This document shows positions 23,400 to 31,552 of a stretch of 41,230 nucleotides of DNA, piece after piece. Under the pieces are notes generated by a model. That model had not been told where the DNA came from and did not search any database. It was given only the letters and a program-made list of their open reading frames with translations. Origin of the DNA: Eubacteriales bacterium OttesenSCG-928-K08. GTDB lineage: Bacteria; Bacillota; Clostridia; Christensenellales; CAG-138. Location of the stretch: the NCBI GenBank assembly GCA_030266105.1, contig JAJDHH010000011.1:1-41230 (forward strand). Reading direction: 5' to 3'. A program made the translations under genes and the position numbers. The stretch's first letter is position 1. Each line of letters starts with the position of its first letter.

Positions 23400-24755
23400 C
23401 TAATGTTTTTCAAGCAGCGCCACGCACTCAATGTGCACGGTCTGCGGGAACATATCAACAGGCTGCACCTTAACAAGCGTATAACCCAGCTCTGTGAGCA
23501 AGGCGCAATCCCTCGCCAGTGTCGCAGGATTGCACGAAATATATGCGATTTTTTTAACGCCGCGCTTGGTCGCCGCTTTCAAAAGCTCAGGCTCCGCGCC
23601 CTTGCGGGGCGGATCTATCACCATCGCGTCAAACGCGCCAAGCTCCTCAAGCACCTGCCCACAATCGCCACAAACAAAGCTCGCGTTATCGATGCCATTA
23701 TCAAGCGCGTTCTTTTTTGCGTCCTCAACGGCCTCCTTAACGGCTTCGATGCCCACAACCGACTTTGTTTTTTTTGCAAGCGGCAGCGTGATTGCGCCCA
23801 TGCCACAATACAAATCGGCAATGCGCTCTGTGCCGTTAATCGCAAGCATGTCAAAAGCGGTTTGGTATAGCACCTCGGTTTGGGATGAATTCACCTGCAA
23901 AAATGTCGCGGGGCCAACAGAAAATCTAAGCCCGCAAAGGGTTTGCATTATGTGCTCCTGCCCAAAAAGCAGCCTGTATTCCCCGCCCTGAATAACGTTC
24001 GTGTCCGCTTTGTTTATGTTGAGATATAAGCTCTTGAGGCAGCCTGTCCGCTCCTGCAGGCGGTCGATAAGCGCATCCCTGTGGGGAAGCCCTGCCGTTG
24101 CCACAACGGTGACCATAAGCTCATTTTTATCACCTACGCGCGCCACAACATGGCGCAGCAGGCCGGATCTGCTCTGCTCATCGTATGCTAAAACATTATA
24201 ATCCCGCGCCCAATCGCGCACGGCAAGCGCAGCAAGCAGCACATCCTCCCGCTGCAAAAGGCAATCCTCCACCGGCACAAGCCTGTGGCTATGCGGAGCA
24301 AAAAAGCCGATCTCCACACGCCCGTTAACATTTGCAAAGGGAAAACTGGCCTTGTTACGGTATTGATAAGGGTGCTCCATACCCAGCACGGGCGGGATGT
24401 TTACTTCTTTTAATCCGCCCAAACGAGTGAACGCATCCTCCACAACCTGGCGTTTATAGGCAAGCTGGGCCGAATAATCAAGGTGCTGGAGCGTGCAGCC
24501 GCCACATTTCCCATTTAGCCCGCAGTCAGGCAGCACACGAAATTCCGATGGCTCCAAAACCTCCAAAAGCTTGCCCACCCCAAAGGATGAGCCAACCTTA
24601 ATTATGTGGGCGCGCACGGTTTCGCCATTAAGCGCGCCGGGAACAAACACGGCGTAGCCTTCCACGCGGCCCACGCCCTGCCCCTGCGCACCAATGGATT
24701 GGATTTGCAGCGTTACTTCATCATTCTTTTTTACCACCGGGCGAAGTTTTGTCAT
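23400..24755 (-). CDS. rlmD: 23S rRNA (uracil-5-)-methyltransferase, RlmD/TrmA family
   Basis: A 451-residue SAM-dependent RNA m5U methyltransferase. An N-terminal TRAM domain (about 10-60, IGAQGQGVGRVEGYAVFVPGAL) is followed by an iron-sulfur motif with Cys78, Cys84 and Cys87 (CGLNGKCGGC) and a likely fourth Cys in VEDCLLQ. The SAM domain contains IADLYCGMGAITL, and SCNPATLARD carries the catalytic Cys. Firmicutes RlmCD enzymes of this family can act at two 23S sites (U747 and U1939), so the exact target is uncertain. The ATG at 24753-24755 has GAGG at 6-nt spacing and is preferred over the in-frame TTG at 24767. It follows pfkA directly, and its ribosome binding site overlaps the pfkA stop. 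Confidence 0.9.
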   Translation of the reverse strand: MTKLRPVVKKNDEVTLQIQSIGAQGQGVGRVEGYAVFVPGALNGETVRAHIIKVGSSFGVGKLLEVLEPSEFRVLPDCGLNGKCGGCTLQHLDYSAQLAYKRQVVEDAFTRLGGLKEVNIPPVLGMEHPYQYRNKASFPFANVNGRVEIGFFAPHSHRLVPVEDCLLQREDVLLAALAVRDWARDYNVLAYDEQSRSGLLRHVVARVGDKNELMVTVVATAGLPHRDALIDRLQERTGCLKSLYLNINKADTNVIQGGEYRLLFGQEHIMQTLCGLRFSVGPATFLQVNSSQTEVLYQTAFDMLAINGTERIADLYCGMGAITLPLAKKTKSVVGIEAVKEAVEDAKKNALDNGIDNASFVCGDCGQVLEELGAFDAMVIDPPRKGAEPELLKAATKRGVKKIAYISCNPATLARDCALLTELGYTLVKVQPVDMFPQTVHIECVALLEKH

Positions 24756-24763
24756 ATTTATCC

Positions 24764-25726
24764 TCAAAATTTCGAAATCATTTCGCTCATGTTGTAAAGC
24801 GAATGGTCAAAAACATCCTTTGCAGCAATCGCATCGCTTAGCGGCACATCGATTATCTTATTATCACGAATGCCAACAGCTCTACCGCCACAGTTTTCAT
24901 CGAGCAGCTCAACAGCATGCACGCACATCTTGGTCGCTAGCATCCTATCCTGCGCCGAAGGGTTGCCCCCGCGCTGAATGTATCCAAGCGTAACCGGCTT
25001 AATTTCCACATCGGTGTTCTCTTCGATGTACTTTGCAAAATCCACCGCCTTGCCCGCACCCTCGGCTATTATAACCATGCTTGTTAATCTCCCGCGCAGC
25101 TTGTTTTCAACAAGCTTTTGTGCGGCCTTCTCCCATGGATAGTCCACCTCGGGCAGCAGCGTAATGTCGGCAGGGCCGGTAATCCCCGCCCAAAGCGCGA
25201 TATCCCCGCACTGGCGGCCCATCACCTCCACAACACCCACACGATCATGTGCGCGCATCGTGTCGCGAATTTTGCTGATTTCGTGCATCACGTTGTTAAC
25301 TGCCGTATCAAAACCAATCGTAAAATCGGTGTAACCCATGTCGTTATCGATAGTGCCCGGTATGCACACCACGGGCACGCCCTTCTCGCTTAATGCCCGG
25401 GCGCCGCAGAATGTTCCATCCCCGCCAATTACAATGAGGCCCTCTATGTCGTATGCGCTGATTATTTGCAGCGCGCGCGAAAGGCCCTCCGGGGTTTTAA
25501 AAACTTCGCTTCTGGCTGTTCGCAAAATCGTGCCGCCGCGATCTATGATGTTATGAACATCCGAATATTGCATTTGCTTGATCCGGCCTTCCATAAGGCC
25601 CTGATAACCGTGATATATGCCCATAACAGTCATTTGTTTATCAAGCCCTGCCTTTAGCGTTGCGCGGATTGCCGCGTTCATGCCCGGCGTATCGCCGCCG
25701 CTTGTCAGGATACCTATGCGCTTCAT
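24764..25726 (-). CDS. pfkA: ATP-dependent 6-phosphofructokinase
   Basis: A 320-residue enzyme that phosphorylates fructose 6-phosphate in the committed step of glycolysis. GGDGT is at residues 101-105; Gly104 marks an ATP- rather than PPi-using enzyme. The catalytic TIDND holds Asp127 and Asp129, and MGRQCGDIA and LGYIQRGGNPSAQDR supply fructose 6-phosphate and effector contacts. The length equals the allosteric B. stearothermophilus type. AGGAGG lies 7 nt before the ATG. It follows dnaE, from which it is separated by 36 bases containing a hairpin and U-run. The dnaE-pfkA neighbourhood is known from other Clostridia. Confidence 0.97.
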   Translation of the reverse strand: MKRIGILTSGGDTPGMNAAIRATLKAGLDKQMTVMGIYHGYQGLMEGRIKQMQYSDVHNIIDRGGTILRTARSEVFKTPEGLSRALQIISAYDIEGLIVIGGDGTFCGARALSEKGVPVVCIPGTIDNDMGYTDFTIGFDTAVNNVMHEISKIRDTMRAHDRVGVVEVMGRQCGDIALWAGITGPADITLLPEVDYPWEKAAQKLVENKLRGRLTSMVIIAEGAGKAVDFAKYIEENTDVEIKPVTLGYIQRGGNPSAQDRMLATKMCVHAVELLDENCGGRAVGIRDNKIIDVPLSDAIAAKDVFDHSLYNMSEMISKF

Positions 25727-25746
25727 GGTTTTTCCTCCTGCGTTTT

Positions 25747-25772
25747 AAAAAATTCACGTGCGTTAACGCACG
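25747..25772 (-). terminator. Hairpin with U-run at the dnaE 3' end; dnaE stop codon lies in the loop
   Basis: Bases 25757-25772 (CGTGCGTTAACGCACG) form a perfect palindrome. As RNA on the minus strand it is a 6-bp GC stem with a UUAA loop, followed by UGAA and six U residues (25752-25747). The UAA in the loop is the dnaE stop codon. It looks like a weak intrinsic terminator or attenuator before pfkA. Confidence 0.5.
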
Positions 25773-28700
25773 GTGGTTTTTACATTTTCGGCCCCAAGCA
25801 AAGCGATCAGCTCCTGCATAAGGCGGCTAGAAAGGTTCACATGCTTATCCGCCGGGGTCATTCGCTTTTGCCCTGTCGCCAGGTCAAAAAGCACAACGGG
25901 TATGTTGCCCGGGCTCCTCTCCAGCAGCGCAAGTGTTTTTTGGAGCAGCTCGTTTGTGAGCTCACTATATCGCAAATAGAGCGTTATTTTTGCGTTTTCC
26001 AGCGGTATAAGCTCATCCACAAGAATGCTGTTATCTTTATTTTCCTTAAGGTTCAGCTTGCCCGTTACCATAACGGTTCTTGCCGGGAAAAAGTTGCTTC
26101 CCGCCTCCTGCAGCACACGCGGGAACAGCACAATATCCACCACGCCGGTCACTCCCTCAAGCTGAGCGTAACCCACGATCCCCGAGCCCGAGCGGGTTGG
26201 CTTGCGCTCGCAATCGCGCAGCAGCCCCGCCACCTTAACGCGCTCGTTATCCTTTGGCGGCAAAATGCCGTCGGCCTCCTGAATATCGAGCACGGAATAG
26301 GGCAAGGATGATAGTATCTGCTCGTAATCATCCAGCGGGTGACCGCTGACATATACGCCTATTGCCTCGCGTTCCTTATCGAGTATAACCTGTTTCTTTA
26401 ATTCGTCAAGCTCAGGCAGCTGTATGGTCGCCTCCCTCAAGGCTTCCTTGGCGGCTCCGCCTAAATCGAACAGCGAAATCTGCCCCTGCTCGCGCATCCT
26501 TCGCGCACCGGCGGCGCTATCGAGCGCACGCTCGTAAACATTGATGAGCTGCGAGCGCTTATGCCCCATGCTATCAAACGCACCGGCGTAAATCAGGCCT
26601 TCAACCATGCGCTTGTTAATACCCTGCGCTCTATTTATGAAGTCAAAAAAGTCGATGAACTGACCTCCGCTCTCACGCTCCTGCACGATCGAGCGCATCG
26701 CGCCCTCGCCAACATTCCTGACTGCGCACAGCCCAAAACGAATGCCGCCTGCCTCCACGCTAAAACGCGCGCCGCTCTTGTTGACATCGGGCGGGAGCAC
26801 GGGCACGCCCAAACGCCTTGCTGCATAAACATAAGCCGCCACAGCATCCACACTGCCAATGTAGCTGTTTATGAGCGCGGCCATAAACTCTTTTTTATAG
26901 TAAAGCTTTAAATGCGCCGTTCGATAAGCCACAACAGCGTAGCATGCCGCGTGCGATTTGTTAAACGCATAGGACGCAAAATCCATCATTTCATCAAAAA
27001 TCTGGTTGGCGATCTTTGCGGGCACACCGTTTTTAACAGCGCCGGGGACATTATCCTCCTCAATGCCATAAATAAAGTTCTGGCGCTCTTTTGCCATCAC
27101 ATCATGCTTTTTTTTGCTCATCGCGCGGCGCACAAGGTCGCTTCGCCCCATAGAATAGCCGCCGATATCGCGCACGATTTGCATCACCTGCTCCTGATAC
27201 ACCATGCAGCCATATGTTGCTGATAGTATCGGCCTGAGCTTTTCATGCGCATATTGCGCCTCGCCTGTGCCGTGCTTTGCTGCAACATAGCGCGGGATGG
27301 AGGCCATCGGCCCCGGGCGGAAAAGCGAGATGCCCGCGATGATATCCTCAAAGCTGTCGGGCTTTAGCTGCATCATAAAATTGCGCATGCCCGCGCTTTC
27401 AAGCTGGAACACTCCATCGGTATCCCCGGCGGCTATCATGGCGAACACCTTTGGGTCGTCATACTCCATGGTGTTGATTGGCGGCACTTCTTTGCCGCTT
27501 TCGCGGATAAATTCCAGCGTGTCGCGTATGACTGTGAGCGTGCGCAGGCCAAGAAAATCCATTTTAAGAAGGCCCAGTTCTTCGAGCGTACCCATTGGGA
27601 ACTGCGTAGTGACGGATTCGTCGTTCTTCTGTAATGGAACAACCTCCATTACCGGCAGGCGTGAAATCACCACGCCGGCCGCGTGAGTGGAAGCATGCCT
27701 TGGCTGGCCTTCTAACTTTTTGCAAAAGTCGATGAGCTTCTTAACATCCGGCTCCGTATCATAACGCGCCTTAAGCTCAGGCGAGAGCATCAGCGCGCGA
27801 TCAAGCGTCATGTTAAGCTCAAACGGAACCAGCTTGGCGATTTTATCCACATCGCCATAAGGCATGTGAAGCGCACGCCCCACATCCCGCACAGCGCCTC
27901 TTGCGGCCATCGTGCCAAATGTGATTATCTGCGCGACATGATCCGCGCCGTATTTTCTAACAACATAGTCGATAACTTCCTGCCTGCGTTCATAACAAAA
28001 GTCGATGTCGAAGTCAGGCATCGAAATGCGCTCAGGGTTCAGGAAGCGCTCAAAAAGCAGGCCGTATTTAAGCGGATCCACATCTGTAATATCGAGGCTA
28101 TAGGCCACAAGGCTCCCCGCGCCGCTGCCCCTCCCGGGGCCAACGATTATATCGCTGCGCTTTGCAAAATCGATAAAATCCCAAACGATGAGAAAATAGT
28201 CCACAAAACCCATCGTCTCTATAACATTAAGCTCGTATTCAAGCCGCTCGCGTTCGGTTTGGCCAGCCAGCGGCATTTTCTTTTCAAGCCCGCTTAGGGT
28301 AAGCTGCCTGAGGTAGCTTGCATTATCCTGGCCGCCGGGGGCTGTGAAGCCCGGCAGGTGCCGCTCGCCAAAGGCTATTTCAAGCTCGCATTTGTCGGCG
28401 ACTTCCTGCGTATTGTCGATCGCCTGCAAGTAGGCAGGCAGCGCATTTCGCATCTCCTGCTCGGTTTTAAGGTAAAACTCGTCAGAATCCATGCGCATGC
28501 GCACAGGTTCATCCACAAATGTGTTTGTTTGTATGCACAGCAGCACATCCTGAACGGCAGCGTCCTCTTTGTTGACATAGTGAACATCGTTTGTTGCAAC
28601 AAGCTTTACCCCAATTTCGTTTGCGATGCGCGCTAACCCAGGCAGCACACGCTTTTGATCCTCAAGCCCGTGATCCTGCAGCTCGATGTAAAAATCCTCG

Positions 28701-29197
28701 CCAAACATGCCCTTGAGCCTTAATGCAAGCTCACGCGCATCATCATAGCGGTTTTGCAGCAAACGCTGGGGAATATCCCCCGCAAGGCAGGCTGAAAGGC
28801 AAATTAGCCCCTCGCAATGCTGCTCAAGCAGCGCATAATCAATGCGGGGCTTATAATAGAATCCCCGCAAAAACGCCTCTGAAGAAAGGTGCATTAGGTT
28901 TTGATAGCCTGTGTGATTTTTGCAAAGCAGAATAAGGTGGGCATATTCACGGCCCTTTGCACCCTCGCGCTCCTCCATGGAGCGGGGGGCGACATATGCC
29001 TCCATGCCGATAATGGGCTTTATGCCCTGATGTTTGCACTCCTTATAAAAATCAACCACACCATACATCACACCATGGTCGGTGATCGCAAGCGCGTTCA
29101 TTCCGGATTCTTTTGTGCGCATAACAAGCTCCCCGATGCGCGCCGCGCCATCGAGCAGGCTATATTGCGTATGTACATGCAGATGGGTAAAGGACAA
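25763..29197 (-). CDS. dnaE: DNA polymerase III subunit alpha
   Basis: A 1144-residue C-family replicative DNA polymerase. The N-terminal PHP domain (1 to about 210) keeps all the metal-ligand motifs: HVHTQYSLLDG, ITDHG, GMEAYV, YAHLILL, SACLAG and NDVHY. The catalytic aspartates are D395, D397 and D399 in PDFDIDF. A helix-hairpin-helix region and a C-terminal OB fold (KVAGLLRDCERKPT) follow. The start is TTG at 29195-29197, 5 bases after the crh-like stop codon with AAAGG upstream. It gives the family N-terminus SFTHLHVHTQYS, so translation is probably coupled. Firmicutes usually also carry PolC, which is not visible here. Confidence 0.97.
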   Translation of the reverse strand: MSFTHLHVHTQYSLLDGAARIGELVMRTKESGMNALAITDHGVMYGVVDFYKECKHQGIKPIIGMEAYVAPRSMEEREGAKGREYAHLILLCKNHTGYQNLMHLSSEAFLRGFYYKPRIDYALLEQHCEGLICLSACLAGDIPQRLLQNRYDDARELALRLKGMFGEDFYIELQDHGLEDQKRVLPGLARIANEIGVKLVATNDVHYVNKEDAAVQDVLLCIQTNTFVDEPVRMRMDSDEFYLKTEQEMRNALPAYLQAIDNTQEVADKCELEIAFGERHLPGFTAPGGQDNASYLRQLTLSGLEKKMPLAGQTERERLEYELNVIETMGFVDYFLIVWDFIDFAKRSDIIVGPGRGSGAGSLVAYSLDITDVDPLKYGLLFERFLNPERISMPDFDIDFCYERRQEVIDYVVRKYGADHVAQIITFGTMAARGAVRDVGRALHMPYGDVDKIAKLVPFELNMTLDRALMLSPELKARYDTEPDVKKLIDFCKKLEGQPRHASTHAAGVVISRLPVMEVVPLQKNDESVTTQFPMGTLEELGLLKMDFLGLRTLTVIRDTLEFIRESGKEVPPINTMEYDDPKVFAMIAAGDTDGVFQLESAGMRNFMMQLKPDSFEDIIAGISLFRPGPMASIPRYVAAKHGTGEAQYAHEKLRPILSATYGCMVYQEQVMQIVRDIGGYSMGRSDLVRRAMSKKKHDVMAKERQNFIYGIEEDNVPGAVKNGVPAKIANQIFDEMMDFASYAFNKSHAACYAVVAYRTAHLKLYYKKEFMAALINSYIGSVDAVAAYVYAARRLGVPVLPPDVNKSGARFSVEAGGIRFGLCAVRNVGEGAMRSIVQERESGGQFIDFFDFINRAQGINKRMVEGLIYAGAFDSMGHKRSQLINVYERALDSAAGARRMREQGQISLFDLGGAAKEALREATIQLPELDELKKQVILDKEREAIGVYVSGHPLDDYEQILSSLPYSVLDIQEADGILPPKDNERVKVAGLLRDCERKPTRSGSGIVGYAQLEGVTGVVDIVLFPRVLQEAGSNFFPARTVMVTGKLNLKENKDNSILVDELIPLENAKITLYLRYSELTNELLQKTLALLERSPGNIPVVLFDLATGQKRMTPADKHVNLSSRLMQELIALLGAENVKTTVR

Positions 29198-29202
29198 AGC
29201 GC

Positions 29203-29457
29203 CTAGCCTTTCCGGGTCAACTCCACCATCGCGCTCATGGCGATATCCTCGTCGGGCCCGTTCACAAACAGGTGGATGCTATCCCCCTGGCCAACGCCAA
29301 GCGACAGCACGCCCATGATCGATTTCGCGTTCACTTTTTTATTCCCCTTTTCGATCATCATTTGGGAAATAAATCCGCTTGCAAGCTGCACGAACTCCGC
29401 TGCGGGGCGGGCTCGCAAGCCCTCGGGGTTTTGGATTATGAGCACCTTGTTAATCAT
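29203..29457 (-). CDS. crh: HPr-like protein of the Crh type (Arg at the phosphorylation-site position 15)
   Basis: An 84-residue HPr fold. In PTS HPr, His15 in the GLHARPA motif accepts phosphate from Enzyme I. Here the motif reads GLRARPA, with Arg at residue 15, so PTS phosphotransfer should be impossible. The regulatory Ser46 and its surroundings (NAKSIMGVLSLG) are intact, so HPr kinase phosphorylation is possible. This pattern matches B. subtilis Crh, which has Gln15 and acts only as a CcpA cofactor or in regulation. The gene follows whiA, as crh does in Bacillus. AAGGAGG precedes the ATG. It is upstream of dnaE and pfkA, which suggests a link to carbon metabolism, but that is inference. 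Confidence 0.85.
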   Translation of the reverse strand: MINKVLIIQNPEGLRARPAAEFVQLASGFISQMMIEKGNKKVNAKSIMGVLSLGVGQGDSIHLFVNGPDEDIAMSAMVELTRKG

Positions 29458-29493
29458 CGCGAAACCTCCTTAGCGTATATAGCGCTTTGTAAT

Positions 29494-29522
29494 TGGCACG
29501 CGCTTTAGCGCAAGCCATTATA
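29494..29522 (-). promoter_or_regulatory. Hairpin and -10-like element between whiA and crh
   Basis: On the minus strand TATAAT (29522-29517) abuts a 24-base hairpin (29517-29494) with nine pairs, one mismatch and a UAAA loop. No good -35 lies 16-18 bases upstream. No U-run follows, so this is not a standard terminator; it could be an mRNA stability or processing element in front of crh. Confidence 0.3.
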
Positions 29523-29533
29523 GTGTTTAATGT

Positions 29534-30463
29534 TCAGGGCAGCTCCCGCGCAATTTGCAGCAGCCTTTGCAGCCTGTGATTCATGCCGGATTTGCCAACA
29601 TTGGCAAGCTGCGCAAGCTCAAGCAAATTCATCTGCGGGTTGTTGAGCCTAAGCTCGGCAGTTTCTCTTAATAGAGGCGAGAGGCGCTTAACGGCAAATG
29701 GATCCGCCAGTATTTTTTTGATCGCATCAACCTGATCACCCGCGGCATTGACAGTTTTGCCTATGTTTGCGGTTTCGCAATTGCTTGTGCGGTTGATGTA
29801 GTTGCGCAAATCCTTTTCGGTTCTTGTTTGCTCAAAGCGCAATGTTGATGTTGATGCACCCAACAACGCCAAAAAGGACGATATCCGATCGCCGTCTTTT
29901 AAGTATACCACATATTTTTGCTTGCGGCATACTGTTTTTGCCGGACAGTCAAACTCCGACAAAAGAGTCATCAGAGTGTTTGCAAGGTGCACATCCTGGC
30001 AAACGATCTCCAGGTGATATGTCCTGCCCGGGTCGCTTACTGAGCCTGCGCCCAAAAACGCGCCACGCAAAAACGCGCGCCTTGCTTCAGGCGTTTCAAA
30101 AAGCGCTTCGGATGGAATTTGTGACAATTCCACGCCCAAATCGGTCTGCACAAGCACACCGGCATCGGCCAAAAGCGCCTCGCAGCCAACCCCGGAGATT
30201 GCAACAACATATAGCGGCCGTTTCCTGTGCTCCGCCACACGAAGCGATTGCACAATCGCCACATCATAAAGCGCGGAGGCCAGTTTTTCTATCTGCGTGG
30301 CAACCTCGGGAGTTTCGCTTACATATTGCACACCCGCAGAACGACCCAAAGTAAGCACACCCGCAGCATGAGTCATGCCCGCAAGCTGCGCGCGCTTTGC
30401 AGCGGGGCTTCTAAGGCGCACTTTGGTTAGCTCCTGCCTTACTTGCGCTGAAAACGAGGGCAT
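29534..30463 (-). CDS. whiA: DNA-binding protein WhiA
   Basis: A 309-residue protein with an N-terminal LAGLIDADG-like domain, related to homing endonucleases but lacking nuclease activity, and a C-terminal helix-turn-helix (LLELAQLANVGKSGMNHRLQRL). It is conserved in Gram-positive bacteria, where it affects sporulation in actinobacteria and division or chromosome segregation in Bacillus. The NAAGDQVDAIKKI segment and PLLRETAELRLNNPQ are characteristic. AAAGGAG lies 6 nt before the ATG. In Bacillus and many Clostridia it follows rapZ and yvcK; here rlmN is directly upstream, so that pair is elsewhere or absent. The gene order whiA-crh is kept. Confidence 0.95.
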   Translation of the reverse strand: MPSFSAQVRQELTKVRLRSPAAKRAQLAGMTHAAGVLTLGRSAGVQYVSETPEVATQIEKLASALYDVAIVQSLRVAEHRKRPLYVVAISGVGCEALLADAGVLVQTDLGVELSQIPSEALFETPEARRAFLRGAFLGAGSVSDPGRTYHLEIVCQDVHLANTLMTLLSEFDCPAKTVCRKQKYVVYLKDGDRISSFLALLGASTSTLRFEQTRTEKDLRNYINRTSNCETANIGKTVNAAGDQVDAIKKILADPFAVKRLSPLLRETAELRLNNPQMNLLELAQLANVGKSGMNHRLQRLLQIARELP

Positions 30464-30502
30464 ATTTTTCTCCTTTGCTGCTTTTATCTCCCAGCCTGAT
30501 AT

Positions 30503-31552
30503 CTAGGCTCCACTTTCTTCTTCGAGCACCCTTCGCCTAAGCTGCCCGCAAGCCCCTTCAATGTCGGCGCCCATCTCTCTTCGCACAGTGGCGGAAATGC
30601 CTCCATCACTAAGCCATGATGCAAAACGCGCCGCATCCTGGCGGGATACGCCCGCAAGCTCGCGCTCCTTTACAGGATTGAGCGGAATGAGGTTCACATG
30701 GCAGTTTATTCCCTTCAAGAGCAAAGAAAGCGCGGTGGCATCCTGCTGCGAAGCGTTCACCCCGTCAATAAGAGCATACTCAAATATCACGCGCCTGCCT
30801 GTCGTTTTTGCATAAGCATCTGCAGCTTCACAAACAGCTCTGATCGGGTACTTGCGGTTGATTGGCAAAAGATTGTCCCGCACAGCATCGTTATACGCAT
30901 GCAATGATATGCACAGCGTCACATGCGGGGCTTCATTAACGAGCCGCTCAATTTCCGGCGCAAGCCCGCATGTGGAAAGCGAGATGTTGCGCGGGCTGAT
31001 GTTTAACCCTTCCTTTGAGGTGACCCGCCACAAAAACGCAACAACCTCATCAAAATTATCCAGCGGCTCTCCGCTTCCCATAAGCACGATGTTAGTTATC
31101 GCGCGGCTTTCATGCGCCGGGCGGTTTTGCGTGCGCTCAGCCGCCACAACCATAGCAAGCATTTCGCCACAGCGAATATTGCGCACGCGCCCTTCCAATG
31201 TGGATGCGCAAAATACGCAGCCCATCCTGCAGCCAACCTGTGTGGAAAGGCAAAGCGTGTTGCCGTGCTTGTAACGCATGAGCACGCCCTCAACAAGCTC
31301 GCCATCCTCCAGCTCGAACAGGAACTTAAGCGTGCCGTCAAGCTGGGATACAAATGTGCGCTTTATAACTGCGCCGCCAAAGGGGCGCTCAGCCAATTTT
31401 TCCCTAAGAGCAAGCGGAATGTTTTTCATGTTTTCAGGCCGTTCGCCACGGTTTAGCCATTCCAGCACCTGTTTGGCGCGGTAAGCCGGTTCGTTAAGCT
31501 CCGCCATCAGCGCCTTGAGCTCAGGAAGGCCCATATCCATCAAATTTTTCAT
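30503..31552 (-). CDS. rlmN: Dual-specificity 23S rRNA/tRNA adenine-C2 methyltransferase RlmN
   Basis: A 349-residue radical SAM enzyme that methylates C2 of A2503 in 23S rRNA and A37 of some tRNAs. The iron-sulfur motif CRMGCVFC supplies Cys108, Cys112 and Cys115. The C-terminal Cys335 in GACGQL matches the methyl-carrying cysteine of RlmN. GSGEPLDN and LAISLHA-like (CISLHAYND) segments are present. The A2503 position and the absence of an extended Cfr signature favour RlmN over the resistance enzyme Cfr. The ATG overlaps the rsmB stop by 4 bases (ATGA) and has only a weak ribosome binding site, consistent with coupling. Confidence 0.95.
   Translation of the reverse strand: MKNLMDMGLPELKALMAELNEPAYRAKQVLEWLNRGERPENMKNIPLALREKLAERPFGGAVIKRTFVSQLDGTLKFLFELEDGELVEGVLMRYKHGNTLCLSTQVGCRMGCVFCASTLEGRVRNIRCGEMLAMVVAAERTQNRPAHESRAITNIVLMGSGEPLDNFDEVVAFLWRVTSKEGLNISPRNISLSTCGLAPEIERLVNEAPHVTLCISLHAYNDAVRDNLLPINRKYPIRAVCEAADAYAKTTGRRVIFEYALIDGVNASQQDATALSLLLKGINCHVNLIPLNPVKERELAGVSRQDAARFASWLSDGGISATVRREMGADIEGACGQLRRRVLEEESGA

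Noticed and set aside
30503-31552. rlmN being the resistance methyltransferase Cfr
   Set aside because: The length, the gene context def-fmt-rsmB and the C-terminal ACGQL fit ordinary RlmN.
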